Shown here in pieces: positions 46,897 through 55,365 of a stretch of DNA of 64,000 nt. This stretch comes from Alphaproteobacteria bacterium LSUCC0396. Its GTDB lineage: Bacteria; Pseudomonadota; Alphaproteobacteria; Puniceispirillales; Puniceispirillaceae. The stretch lies in NCBI GenBank assembly GCA_041228345.1, contig CP166131.1, positions 496,001 to 560,000 of the forward strand, read 5' to 3'. Every line of letters begins with the position of its first letter. Within the stretch, counting starts at the first letter, position 1. The position numbers and the translations under genes are program-made. The notes below the pieces were generated by a model. The model had not been told where the DNA came from. It searched no databases and worked only from the letters and a program-made list of their open reading frames with translations.

Positions 46897-48066
46897 TTAT
46901 TCAAATCTACTCAGTGGTGCTGCCGCAGATGCTGGAAGGACGATAGCTTGCATCCATCGACTAGTGATCTCGATTTCGTAACCTTCCCCATAACTTTGAC
47001 CCACGCCCGATGTCTTCCATCCATCCAGTTGATCAATGATGTCCGGCGGAAATTCGACAGCCCTGAGCCGATCGCGAAAACTGTGACGGAATGAATGGAC
47101 AACACAGCCATCAGGAACTAACGGCCGCAGCCATTTATTTAACCCATTACTAGCGTAGTCCGACTTATTGCCTTCCGGTGAGAAATAACGAGGAAACAAA
47201 AAGTCACTTTCGGAAGACGCTTGAGCGCGTTTTATGCCCCACAGAGTGGCTCCAACGGCTGGAACGCGCCTTTGACTATTCTCAGTCTTTAGAGGCCTCC
47301 AAGGCCGCTCTGTGAGCGTTATAAGCGGTACTTTGCAATCCAAAGATATATCTTGCTTAGTGAGACCGATCGCTTCAGCTAACCGCATACGGCTGTCAGA
47401 CAAAACAGCTATTAACCAACGCATCTCGTCATCTTTGCGTCGGCACTCTTCCTGAATAACTCGCAATTGCTCATACGGTATGGGCAAACGCCGAACAGGC
47501 TTGGCGCCGTTGCCATAATTCATGTTTGAGAAGGGGTTCACTGCATCAATAGCATTTTCAGTTGCGATGAAGTTCCATATGGCGCGAATACACTCAAAAT
47601 TCCGTTTTACTGTGGCTTGCGCGACCCCTCTGGCAACAAGTGTATCGCTAAACCGAAATGCATCAGCACGAGTATAGGCCTTGATAGACTTGTTTCCAGA
47701 AACAGCCACTACCTCTGCTACCACTCGGCTTACATAACCACAGAACCGTTTATCGTCAGACTTACCCCTCATTTTACAACAAGTATCGGCAGCCTCTGTC
47801 AGTAACAGCACCTGTAGAATCCCTGATTTCAGGAAATCTGATGCGGCCACACCTTTTGGCAAAGTAAAACGTAAATCCTGCCATTCTTTTTCAAGCGACA
47901 GGACTATATCACTGGATATGCGAACGGCTTGCGCTCGGTCTCGCGTTCTCAACGATTTTTGGATAGAATGTTTCCCATAATGCGGCACAAGATCCGTTGG
48001 AATGCGGTTTTGAAGGTAGTAAATACCGCATTTGCGTTACAAATAAGGAGCTGAAACTTTCGTCAT
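46897..48066 (-). pseudogene. Tyrosine integrase with in-frame stop at codon 10 (island 1)
   Basis: From the ATG at 48066 the frame reads MTKVSAPYL, then TAA at 48037-48039, then continues RKCGIYYLQNRIPTDL into the long frame that resumes with GTG at 47988 (363 residues). The downstream part keeps the phage-integrase core: DSRMRLAEAIGL (catalytic Arg), HSFRHSFRDRL (His-x-x-Arg) and VGQSYGEGYE (nucleophile Tyr). The N-terminal piece matches the start expected for this family, so the TAA most simply replaces a Gln codon. Starting at GTG 47988 would give a protein lacking about 26 N-terminal residues of the DNA-arm domain, which might be active or not. Its 5' end faces the core at 48145. Confidence 0.75.
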
Positions 48067-48073
48067 AAAGTAC

Positions 48074-48150
48074 GACCATTTGTACGACCCTAGGGGCACA
48101 AAATGGACATATCGCTATATTTTCTGCGGGTTTCAGAAGGAAAATGGTGC
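48074..48150 (-). repeat. Island 1 inverted repeat, right arm
   Basis: This arm is the reverse complement of 45758-45833. It lies between the integrase start and the core at 48145, overlapping the first bases of the core, and so probably contains the integrase promoter and binding sites. Confidence 0.8.
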
Positions 48151-48158
48151 GGCCAAGA
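48145..48158 (-). repeat. Attachment core, copy 2 (one mismatch)
   Basis: TGGTGCGGCCAAGA differs from the other copies at one base. It separates island 1 from island 2. The following GAAGAGGTTCGATGCC resembles a tRNA T-arm at first sight but does not fold into a tRNA. Confidence 0.65.
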
Positions 48159-48190
48159 AGAGGTTCGATGCCTTTCCCCTGCGCTAGCAA

Positions 48191-48523
48191 GTAACTGAAT
48201 CTAGCTATAACAATAGCTTAACAGATCATCACATATGGTCAACTATCAAAACTTTGCCTGCAACCTTGCCTGAACCCAGTTTCGAGGGCCAAGAGCCAAG
48301 CCTCTCCAACATAGCGACTGGAACCTCCGCTCTCGGATCTCGAACCGGGGGGTTACTGAGGATGTTTCTGAGTTAGGTTTGGATTTGATTAGAGGGGGTG
48401 GGGCCGCAGGGCGCAGGGGCTTGCGTCTCAAGGGGGCGGTTTACTTGATTGGTTGGCAGGCTATTTGTTGTATTAATGTCAGTGATTTCTTTCAATACGA
48501 CAATTTCACCAATTCTAAAGGTC
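48191..48523. other. Gene-free left flank of island 2
   Basis: It holds a trace of the inverted arm (48190-48203), then a G-rich stretch (48,345-48,440) without a gene I can support. Several short overlapping frames exist but none has family features or a clear start site. Confidence 0.5.
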
Positions 48524-49012
48524 TTACAATTTGTGATTTGCAATCGCAGAGTCATAACTTGACTGAAGGCTTTTTGTTATTTCTTTCAATTTTTCCTGAA
48601 ACGCCTTTTCAGAGTCAAATAACTCACAATCAACAGAGACAACCGCTATTTCATCTCTCATGACCGACCTTCGACCAGTTTTGCGGTCGACTAAAATATT
48701 GGTTTCTTGACCGTTGTTGCTCAATGTCCAACTTATCGACGACGTGTTAGTTTCATATGGGACACCGTGGCGTGTTGCCTTCATCTCAATGCTGTCATTT
48801 TTTCGTTGCCAAGTATGCGTTGAGACCCGTTTTTCATCAAACCAATGCGCAACCAAAGATGATAACGGCTCATCACTCACCGCCCATTTAGATAAAAGAT
48901 CCTCTGTTCTGCTGCAGATAAGGCCTTTTTCGGCGACTGCAGCATACGTCTGAATTGGTGCCATTGCGCTTACCATTAACAGGCACAGGGTAATAGAGAA
49001 CAGGACTTTCAT
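48524..49012 (-). CDS. Small secreted protein of unknown function
   Basis: This 162-residue product starts MKVLFSITLCLLMVSAMAP, a clear signal peptide with likely cleavage near TYAAVA. The mature part has two cysteines (about residues 33 and 129) that could form a disulfide, and a basic, Glu-rich C-terminal helix (EKAFQEKLKEITKSL). I do not recognise a family. It lies downstream of the histidine kinase on the same strand, 118 bp away, and may be part of that transcription unit. The start at 49012 is chosen so that the signal peptide is N-terminal; 49030 is the longer alternative. Confidence 0.65.
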   Translation of the reverse strand: MKVLFSITLCLLMVSAMAPIQTYAAVAEKGLICSRTEDLLSKWAVSDEPLSSLVAHWFDEKRVSTHTWQRKNDSIEMKATRHGVPYETNTSSISWTLSNNGQETNILVDRKTGRRSVMRDEIAVVSVDCELFDSEKAFQEKLKEITKSLQSSYDSAIANHKL

Positions 49013-49147
49013 AGTTACGTTTAACGGCACAGCTTTACAAAATTATAGTCACAGGATTTCAACCTCAAAGACCTGCAACCAAACGTAAAAGAAAACCGCG
49101 CCTTTTTCTCCTTTCTGAATGATTGACTAACAGCGAATGACCAGTTT

Positions 49148-50899
49148 TTAGGGCAAATGAATGGTCATAATTGCCCCACCAGAAATCGGCGTAAGGTCAA
49201 TTTTTGCGTTTATTTTTCTGGCGCGCATCATCATGTTATTGATACCAAACCCACCTTCGCGGTTGCCTTCAAAGCTTTTGCCGCCAGTATTTTCAATGGT
49301 AATGTTGAACTGGTTTTCGGCGGTTTTGCTGGCTGAAACAACCAAGGTTTTACAATCTGCTCGCACAATCGCGTTATGAAGTGCCTCTTGGAAGATGCGC
49401 GTAATTTCAAGAATAATGACCGAACTGCTTTTTGGATAACCCATCAAGGCAAGAATTGACCAATCAACCTGGATCTTCTCTTGTGGAATATGATCGACGA
49501 TTTGCTGTCGCAATGTGCCAAGTGCAGAAAATAAATCTTCGTCAGATGCCTCGCGCTGACCAAGAATGACTCGAATTTCATTAATGGCAAAGCGGCTAAG
49601 CTTTTGAATGTCTGCAAGCGCAGTTTTCTGCTTTTCCTGCGATAAAATATTTACGATCGATAGGTAATTCAAAACACCATCATGCAGTTCTGAATGGACT
49701 TTTAGCATGGCTTGCGATTGCGACCGTTCTTTTTCCAAAATCAAATTATTGGCGGCAAGTTGGCTTCGTGAGTGCGCAACCCCGCTGATATATAACGTGC
49801 CAACGCAAAGAATGACGGCAACCGTACCCGCATGCACCAAGATAATGCCGTCAGATATCAGCCCAAACCGATATGCAGCGTCATGTCCCAATGTCACCAG
49901 GATGGCCATCATCGCGGCAAAATAAATACCTGAATTATTATTCCCAAGCCAAAAAAAGCGATGAAAACTTTTTGCCAAAACATAAAGAACAACCAGCAGC
50001 AGGATAGGAAGCGTCAAATATAAATTGGCAAGTTTCATCAGGGTTACTGATTGCGATCCGAACAACAGTAATGCAACAAATACGACGATTGCCGCGCCAA
50101 GATGCGATTTATTGATTGGTGGTTTGGACGGGTCAAATATGTTGTTGCCAAATTGAATCAGCCCAAAAGCAGCTAATGACATGAATGTGACTAAATAGGG
50201 AAAAGCATCAATGAGGGATGGAAACGCATTTCCGAAAATCCCAATCCCACCAATGATAAGTGCCGTCATAATAAAGATCGGTGCAACAGCGTCAGCATAT
50301 ACCAAGCCAAACGCAACAAGGGTGATCAGAACGATAACGATGAAGATTTCAGTGCCCCACAATGCAGCACGCATATTTTCGTAATAAACCGTGTTACGCT
50401 GTGCAGAGACGGCGAGTGAGGTTTCCTGTCCAAAATATATTTTGGACATAGTGACCGAACCAATTCCCTTGTTTTCGATTGAAAAGCTTATGTCAGGCCG
50501 GTGCTTTCCGTCTGTTTTGGGTAATTGAATAAGAGCATCAGGAATGCGAAGACCGCTATGCCAATATTTCTGAGTGTCACTGTCAAAGAATTGAGTGCCA
50601 TTGGCGAAAAATTTCAGACGCCCTTCGTAAAAAGGAATGTAAATGGTATCCGTGGTGATGGGATCGTATCGATCAATGCTCAGATTTCCCTGAAGGCGAA
50701 CCGGGGTATCAGTGCCATGCACGACCTCAGAAACAGGCAGGCCAATGCTGTGCGCCAAAGTGGGCGCGGCGTTAAATTCTTCAATAACGAAGTCATATTC
50801 AGACACGTTCAAAAACGCCTTTGGCGCCCAAAAACACATCAGGGGGCCCAAAATTGTGAGCATAACAACTAGAATTTGGCTTTTGGATTTTCCCCACAC
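49148..50899 (-). CDS. Membrane sensor histidine kinase (HisKA_3 type)
   Basis: This 583-residue sensor has an N-terminal membrane helix and a periplasmic beta-rich domain of about 140 residues (about 35-175), resembling the extracellular domain of 7TMR-DISM kinases. A block of about seven to eight membrane helices spans about 180-370, and the cytoplasmic kinase follows. The phospho-acceptor motif is HSELHDGVLNYL near residue 405, as in NarX/DesK kinases. The ATPase domain has EALHNAIVRA and GGFGINNMMMRA. It starts at GTG, sharing one base with the TAG of the response regulator gene, so the pair is translationally coupled. The ligand is unknown. Confidence 0.88.
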   Translation of the reverse strand: MWGKSKSQILVVMLTILGPLMCFWAPKAFLNVSEYDFVIEEFNAAPTLAHSIGLPVSEVVHGTDTPVRLQGNLSIDRYDPITTDTIYIPFYEGRLKFFANGTQFFDSDTQKYWHSGLRIPDALIQLPKTDGKHRPDISFSIENKGIGSVTMSKIYFGQETSLAVSAQRNTVYYENMRAALWGTEIFIVIVLITLVAFGLVYADAVAPIFIMTALIIGGIGIFGNAFPSLIDAFPYLVTFMSLAAFGLIQFGNNIFDPSKPPINKSHLGAAIVVFVALLLFGSQSVTLMKLANLYLTLPILLLVVLYVLAKSFHRFFWLGNNNSGIYFAAMMAILVTLGHDAAYRFGLISDGIILVHAGTVAVILCVGTLYISGVAHSRSQLAANNLILEKERSQSQAMLKVHSELHDGVLNYLSIVNILSQEKQKTALADIQKLSRFAINEIRVILGQREASDEDLFSALGTLRQQIVDHIPQEKIQVDWSILALMGYPKSSSVIILEITRIFQEALHNAIVRADCKTLVVSASKTAENQFNITIENTGGKSFEGNREGGFGINNMMMRARKINAKIDLTPISGGAIMTIHLP

Positions 50900-51597
50900 T
50901 AGTTCAGTAATCCCAAGTTCCGTGCTTCAAAAACAGCCTCTGAGCGATTATTCGATTGCAGCTTTCGATAAATATTACGGATATGAACTGGCACTGTCGT
51001 TGGTGCAAGAGATAATGTTGTGGCCACTTCAGAATAGGAAAGCCCACGTGAAATGAGATTCAGAACCTCTAATTCGCGCGATGATAAAATTTTGGCTTTT
51101 TGTTTTGGCTCGGCTTGACCTTCGGGCGTGCGGCCCGCCTTATTCCGGAAAAGGCTAGCAAGCTGCGCGTCGTTACCATTATTCTGAAGGGTGGCGACAA
51201 TCTTATTTGCAATCGATGGCGAGATAGGTGAATCTCCAGCCATTGCTGTTTTGATAACTGTAATGATTTCAGACGATTCATCGCCCTTGTGAATATAGCC
51301 AACAGCGCCATCAGTAATCGCTTGCAGAATAACCGCACTATCCATTGATGATGAAATAACAATTGAGATCGCTGTATCGACTGCGGTTGAAAACCCCTTG
51401 ATGCTTTGGTTTCCTCGCCCATCTGGCAAATCAAGATCAGCAAGAAGAATATCAATATGATGGTTTTCCAAACAGGCTAAAAACTCGGCATTGTCTGAAC
51501 ATGTAAAAACCTGCTGAACGTGATCCCAATCTTTTAGGACACGCGCAAATCGCCGCTGTAAATATAAATCATCTTCTAAAACGGCAATATTGATCAT
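50899..51597 (-). CDS. LuxR/NarL-type response regulator
   Basis: This 232-residue regulator has a receiver domain (about residues 1-120) with the phospho-acceptor Asp54 in LLADLDLPDG and acidic residues LEDD at 7-10. The LuxR helix-turn-helix (about 165-230) is LSSRELEVLNLISRGLSYSE followed by TVPVHIRNIYRKLQSNNR. The start at 51597 follows a GAGAG/AAGA region. It is the first gene of the regulator-kinase pair and is divergent from the inverse-autotransporter lipoprotein gene across 174 bp, which makes that gene its most likely target. Confidence 0.9.
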   Translation of the reverse strand: MINIAVLEDDLYLQRRFARVLKDWDHVQQVFTCSDNAEFLACLENHHIDILLADLDLPDGRGNQSIKGFSTAVDTAISIVISSSMDSAVILQAITDGAVGYIHKGDESSEIITVIKTAMAGDSPISPSIANKIVATLQNNGNDAQLASLFRNKAGRTPEGQAEPKQKAKILSSRELEVLNLISRGLSYSEVATTLSLAPTTVPVHIRNIYRKLQSNNRSEAVFEARNLGLLN

Positions 51598-51771
51598 TCT
51601 TCGCTCTCTTGCATTCGTGCGCATTTATCTAGACGTGTTTTTTCAAGCTGTGCAAACAATCTAACTAGTTTTTGGTGCGAGCTACCATATCCGTAGTATT
51701 GAACGACTGGCTAATTTGCTGATGGTTAGTTTGGCAAAAAAATAGCTATTTACATGCTGGAGTCGTAAATT
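51598..51771. promoter_or_regulatory. Divergent regulatory region, response regulator versus surface lipoprotein
   Basis: This 174-bp AT-rich region must hold both promoters. It contains CTAC-N7-GTAG (near 51,682-51,696), a possible half-site pair. GGAG lies ten bases before the lipoprotein start. Confidence 0.4.
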
Positions 51772-52782
51772 ATGAAAAAGTCCCAACTTGCTGGCAGTGT
51801 TCTTTTGCTGTCACTGACTGGCTGTTCTTCAATCGGCAGCGGTTGGAACAACACGGTCGACTTTATTTTCGGGCCGGAGGATGGCGCGGGTCAACGTCAA
51901 GAAGCCGCTGCCAAGATGGCATCTGATGCGGCCACTAGTGCCAACCCAGAACAGGCTTTGGTCGATAATATCGTCAAGAAAAGCGTTGATAAAGCCGCTA
52001 TGTCAACTGCGGCTGCCATCGACAATTCTATGGCCTATTCCAAAACTGACATCAGCATAACCGGCATTAAAAGTAAAAAGACACGTTATGCGATTACCAA
52101 TGTCAAGGGCTTTGAACCAAGCGATAATAGCCATGCGCAAACATTCATGCAGTCATCGTTAACTAACGCTAATTCAAGAGCTGTTTTGAATTTGGGTTTG
52201 GGGCGCCGTTATCTTAGTGATGATGAGAGCGTCATTACTGGCGTCAATGCCTTTTTGGACTATGACCCAAAATATGGACATCAGCGGGTCAGCATTGGGG
52301 CAGAGTTAAAATCCTCGGCGTTTGAATTAACCGCAAATAACTATAAAGCCCTAACCAAATGGAAAAAAGGCAAAAGCGGCAATCAAGAACGAGCGCTGGA
52401 CGGACATGATATCGAGCTTGGCGCACAAATCCCCTACATGCCGGCTGCAAAGCTTTATGTGAAAAATTGGAAATGGAAGGGCGAAGACGGCGCTGGTGAC
52501 ACCAAGGGTAATACCTACAGTTTAGCTTTCTCCCAGTTGATAAATGGTGTTCAAGTTGAGCTTGGCCGCAGAGATTATGATGGACTTCAAAAAGATGAAA
52601 ATTTTGGCCAATTAACCTACACCATTCCAATGGGGAGTGCGCCTGCGCAGTCTAGCCAGCCATTATTCTCAAGTGAGATGTTTGAAAGCGCGTCGATGAA
52701 AGACAAAATGCTCGATAAGGTTCGGCGTAATAACGCAATTGTAATCCAAACTAAGTTCGTTGCTGCGGTTGGTGGAGTTTAA
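51772..52782 (+). CDS. Lipoprotein with inverse-autotransporter-type beta-barrel domain
   Basis: This 336-residue protein has a lipoprotein signal, with lipobox LTGC at residues 15-18, so it is lipid-anchored. An Ala-rich linker follows (about 40-105). Residues about 125-300 match the inverse autotransporter (intimin/invasin) N-terminal barrel pattern: LNLGLGRRYLSDDESVITG, VNAFLDYDPKYGHQRVSIG, LTANNYKALTKWK and the repeated amphipathic strands after it. Unlike intimins there is no Ig-like passenger after the barrel. The next gene encodes a separate secreted protein that could be its partner. Expression is probably controlled by the divergent two-component system. Confidence 0.78.
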   Translation: MKKSQLAGSVLLLSLTGCSSIGSGWNNTVDFIFGPEDGAGQRQEAAAKMASDAATSANPEQALVDNIVKKSVDKAAMSTAAAIDNSMAYSKTDISITGIKSKKTRYAITNVKGFEPSDNSHAQTFMQSSLTNANSRAVLNLGLGRRYLSDDESVITGVNAFLDYDPKYGHQRVSIGAELKSSAFELTANNYKALTKWKKGKSGNQERALDGHDIELGAQIPYMPAAKLYVKNWKWKGEDGAGDTKGNTYSLAFSQLINGVQVELGRRDYDGLQKDENFGQLTYTIPMGSAPAQSSQPLFSSEMFESASMKDKMLDKVRRNNAIVIQTKFVAAVGGV

Positions 52783-52786
52783 TACT

Positions 52787-53644
52787 ATGTCACATTATTT
52801 GAAAATTTTGTTTTCAGCATTGTTTGTTTTTTCAACGTTATCATTATCAGCCAATGCTCAGACAATAGTAAACGAGAACGCCATGGCTTTCTCCGCCTGT
52901 CCCGCAACCGGTGACATGGTGGCAGAAGATGGAGAGTGCCGCGTCACGCCATCAACGTTTTCGACAAAGATATATGAAATTGGGTTATGCACCGCACACC
53001 CATATGGTGCGGCAAAAACAAGCGCAACATTTGACGCTTCAACTTGTGTTGTGATTTATACCGATGCAGCCCCTGCTGCCGTCGACCTTGCGGCTGCAAT
53101 CGGAACCAATACGTCTCTTCCCGGAACTGCATCAGCGCCACCTGAGGGAACTTATGGGTTTCCGTATATTAAGTTAGGAACAGATTTTACAGTAGCTGGT
53201 TCATTTACAAACACACCGACTGGTGGAGTAGCAACCACCTACTACAGCCGTAGCAATGGGACCGTTGGCACTACTGCGCCAGCAGTTGCGAAAACAGACT
53301 CACTGAAAAACTTTGGTGATGACGATTGCTCATCGGGTTATGTGGGCGCTGCAGTTGTTGGTGGAACTATGGACGGCTTCATCACCAATACTGCTTTTAC
53401 AAGAAGTACTGATACTGACAAGAGCGGCGACCCGGTCATCTGCAACAAAAGTGATAGATTAGTCGCGGTTATGAATCTAGCGGCGCCCTTCACCGTTACG
53501 AGTCAAACATATGCGGTAAACTTTAACTTTATTCTTACTAACTATGGAGCTCAGTTTGTTGATGGAAACAACACTGCCGGCGCCCCTGAAGAATTTGCAA
53601 GCGCACCCTTTGCTGGTTACTTTACTGTGCTAAATGCTGACTAA
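52787..53644 (+). CDS. Secreted cysteine-containing protein, possible partner of the barrel lipoprotein
   Basis: This 285-residue protein has a signal peptide (MSHYLKILFSALFVFSTLSL, cleavage near ANAQT). The mature part is rich in Thr, Ala, Gly and Asn with low charge. It has several cysteines (ACPATG, GECRV, LCTAH, STCVV, DDCSSG, VICNK), likely disulfide-bonded, and reads like an all-beta extracellular protein. I do not recognise a family. It begins 4 bp after the lipoprotein stop and is followed by a hairpin, so the two form a bicistronic unit. The start at 52787 follows GGTGGAG. Confidence 0.7.
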   Translation: MSHYLKILFSALFVFSTLSLSANAQTIVNENAMAFSACPATGDMVAEDGECRVTPSTFSTKIYEIGLCTAHPYGAAKTSATFDASTCVVIYTDAAPAAVDLAAAIGTNTSLPGTASAPPEGTYGFPYIKLGTDFTVAGSFTNTPTGGVATTYYSRSNGTVGTTAPAVAKTDSLKNFGDDDCSSGYVGAAVVGGTMDGFITNTAFTRSTDTDKSGDPVICNKSDRLVAVMNLAAPFTVTSQTYAVNFNFILTNYGAQFVDGNNTAGAPEEFASAPFAGYFTVLNAD

Positions 53645-53673
53645 ACAAAGACTCTAAAATTTAACCTAACAAA

Positions 53674-53714
53674 CTCTGATACTGCCGCCAAACAAAATGG
53701 CAGTGGTATCAGAG
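53674..53714 (+). terminator. Hairpin after the surface-protein operon
   Basis: CTCTGATACTGCC pairs with GGCA...GTATCAGAG with a three-base bulge and a 12-nt loop. It lies 30 bp after the stop. The T-rich tail is weak on the plus strand. Confidence 0.5.
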
Positions 53715-53752
53715 AAAATTTGGCTGATGGCAGCCGAGAAATTATGGACATT

Positions 53753-54196
53753 TTATGCATCACCAGTCTCAATCATTGTGAGGCTCTTATTTTCGAGACA
53801 ATCCTTCAAGTACCCAATGTTCCGGGAAGAGCTTTGGAAAAACAAGCTAGCCTTCCCTGTTCCCTTTAGGCTTTGATAGCAGCGAAGCGCATCATCCAAA
53901 CTTAGTGAAGTTTTCTTATCATTCGGTCGCAAATCAGCATTTATTAGAGATAACCCGAGTTCACGCGAATGAATCTGCTCAAGCCTCAAGCTATCCCAAT
54001 AACGTTCTAGCCTATCAGACAGTGTCATCGATAAGCTGCGAGCCTTATCTGCTGATTTTGTCTTGAGTGATACTTCAACACGGCGCTTATTGAAGCGTGC
54101 CTGCAGGTCCGTAGGAACTGCGCGAGAGAAGTAATAAATGTCATTTCTTTGATAAAAGTATACCGGAGACCTTGTCCACACCATAACGTGTACCAC
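53753..54196 (-). pseudogene. N-terminal remnant of a tyrosine integrase (island 2)
   Basis: The 147-residue frame matches only the N-terminal arm-binding part of the integrases nearby: VYFYQRNDIYYFSRAVPTDL, VEVSLKTKSADKARSLS and DDALRCYQSLKGTGK correspond to the same segments at 58165-59304. The frame stops before the core-binding and catalytic domains, so no Arg, His-x-x-Arg or Tyr residues remain. Its 5' end faces attachment core 3, as in the intact copies. It is probably a deletion remnant; its truncated end abuts the surface-protein operon. Confidence 0.8.
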
Positions 54197-54267
54197 CCTG
54201 CTCTAAAACATTAACTGTTTAGATACAGTTACTAGGCCACCGATCCGCGGTTCTTGAAACTAGGAAA

Positions 54268-54281
54268 TGGTGCGGCCGAGA
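54268..54281 (-). repeat. Attachment core, copy 3
   Basis: TGGTGCGGCCGAGA is identical to copies 1 and 4. It is the outer end of the 388-bp inverted repeat and the boundary between islands 2 and 3. Confidence 0.7.
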
Positions 54282-54655
54282 AAATCTATTATGCCTTACG
54301 TATGCACCATCACTGACCTGAACATCAGCAATACTCACATATTATGTGTCACTGACTCACTGTCAACAGGCACGTAATCTTTCACAGTTTCTTTCACAGT
54401 GAATAGAAATCTTCGGGTAATGGAATAAGCCTACATATCCTTATCGTTATCAGTACAGGGTAAGTGAGATATGTAGGTGATAGATACATATCCTTGTTAA
54501 GGACACCTGACTGTTAGCTTACAGTGCCTTAACAATCCCAATGTCAATAACACCTAACCACCTATGGGGCGGCGGGCGCCACCCCCCAGCCGCACGTATA
54601 TATAAATGGACAATTACACAGATCAGTCTTTAAAAGTGTTAACCACTATCAGTTG
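54268..54655 (+). repeat. 388-bp inverted repeat, left arm
   Basis: This is the reverse complement of 57436-57823, with only about three differences, all near 54,590. It starts with the attachment core and contains the perfect palindrome CACATATTATGTG (54336-54348) plus several shorter inverted elements. No gene lies in it. With the next 140 bp it forms a gene-free stretch of nearly 600 bp. Confidence 0.92.
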
Positions 54656-54680
54656 TCATTCTTGTCATTTGTGTCATTTT
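54654..54680 (+). repeat. Iteron-like 9-bp repeats, cluster 1
   Basis: TGTCATT occurs three times at an exact 9-bp spacing (54654, 54663, 54672), at the inner edge of the 388-bp repeat. The same triplets recur inverted at 57228-57252 and direct at 57306-57330. They could be arm-type binding sites or replication iterons. Confidence 0.75.
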
Positions 54681-54793
54681 TAATGAAGGCGTGCTTTGGA
54701 TTGTGGCTAGATTAATCAGTCTAGGTTTGTCAGGTAATATCTGAGTAGTTAATTGGAAGCAAAATGATTATTGTATTTTTTAGGGCCTGACGA

Positions 54794-55246
54794 TTGGTAC
54801 GTGCTGGTCTTCTTATTCACCTGATCATGACTACTATTGCCGGAATTTATCCTGCCAGTGCGGCAGACTCTGCAAGGCGTGATATTTCCTGTGGCAATTA
54901 CCGCTACATCATAGAGAAATCTTTATTTGGTGTTAATGTCAACATCATGAATATTAATGATAATATTATTGCCTCAACCGAACGTCCTTATTGTCAATCA
55001 AACCCCGATGCTCAGATGGTGGCTGAACTTTCAGTAGATGGTGATGATATATGGTGTGTTGAAAAGTTCTTTATCGTGATGGATCGAAAGCCCATTGCAA
55101 AAACTTCGCGTTTGCTAAGCCTCACTCTGGACCGCGTCTTTGAATATGACTATTTGTGGCAAGCTGGTGACTGGGTAAAAGCTGACACACGGACCATTAC
55201 TTGTGCCAGTCACAAAGAGCCTAAAATGAAAAAAATCCCCGATTAG
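54794..55246 (+). CDS. Small secreted protein of unknown function (island 3)
   Basis: This 150-residue product starts at TTG (54794), or at ATG 54827. The N-terminus (LLIHLIMTTIAGIYPASAADS) is a signal peptide with an AxA-type cleavage site. The mature part contains four cysteines (DISCGNYRY, PYCQSN, IWCVEK, ITCASH), likely two disulfides. I do not recognise a family. The TTG start keeps an arginine before the hydrophobic stretch, which suits a signal peptide. It precedes two transporter genes on the same strand and lies inside the potentially invertible module. Confidence 0.6.
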   Translation: MVRAGLLIHLIMTTIAGIYPASAADSARRDISCGNYRYIIEKSLFGVNVNIMNINDNIIASTERPYCQSNPDAQMVAELSVDGDDIWCVEKFFIVMDRKPIAKTSRLLSLTLDRVFEYDYLWQAGDWVKADTRTITCASHKEPKMKKIPD

Positions 55247-55365
55247 GACTGGTAATTTCTCGCCTCGCTCCTTTGTTGTCCTATCCTATTGGTTCTAACC
55301 GCGCAGGTAAGTGAACTCAACCATTAGCCTCGCAAAAGGCGCTTTGATTAGTTTGTGAGGAAATT

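Larger units (their letters stand above)
45737..48158. mobile_element. Island 1: integrase plus EamA transporter
   Basis: Two direct copies of the 14-bp core (TGGTGCGGCCGAGA and TGGTGCGGCCAAGA) bound 2.4 kb that is more AT-rich than the chromosome on its left. Just inside them lie inverted arms of about 76 bp (45758-45833 and 48074-48150, about 73 of 77 positions matching). The content is a tyrosine integrase facing the right core and an EamA transporter. The integrase frame has a stop at codon 10, so the unit may be immobile by itself. The left core is probably the outer boundary of the whole array. Confidence 0.7.
48145..54281. mobile_element. Island 2: signalling and surface-protein cargo with truncated integrase
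   Basis: The 6.1 kb between core copies 2 and 3 carries, from left to right, a small secreted protein, a histidine kinase and its response regulator (minus strand), a lipoprotein with an inverse-autotransporter barrel and a secreted protein (plus strand), and a 147-residue N-terminal remnant of an integrase whose 5' end faces core 3. Inverted arms are nearly lost; only AGTAACTGAATCTA (48190-48203) matches inverted 54220-54233. The island looks older and immobilised. Confidence 0.6.

Noticed and set aside
48145-48180. Possible tRNA gene at the core followed by GGTTCGATGCC
   Set aside because: No acceptor, D-arm or anticodon-arm partner can be folded around it; only the 3'-end-like core is present.
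47909-48190. 93-residue frame on the minus strand across the integrase start and core
   Set aside because: It is out of frame with the integrase, crosses the inverted arm and attachment core, and reads like translated repeat DNA.
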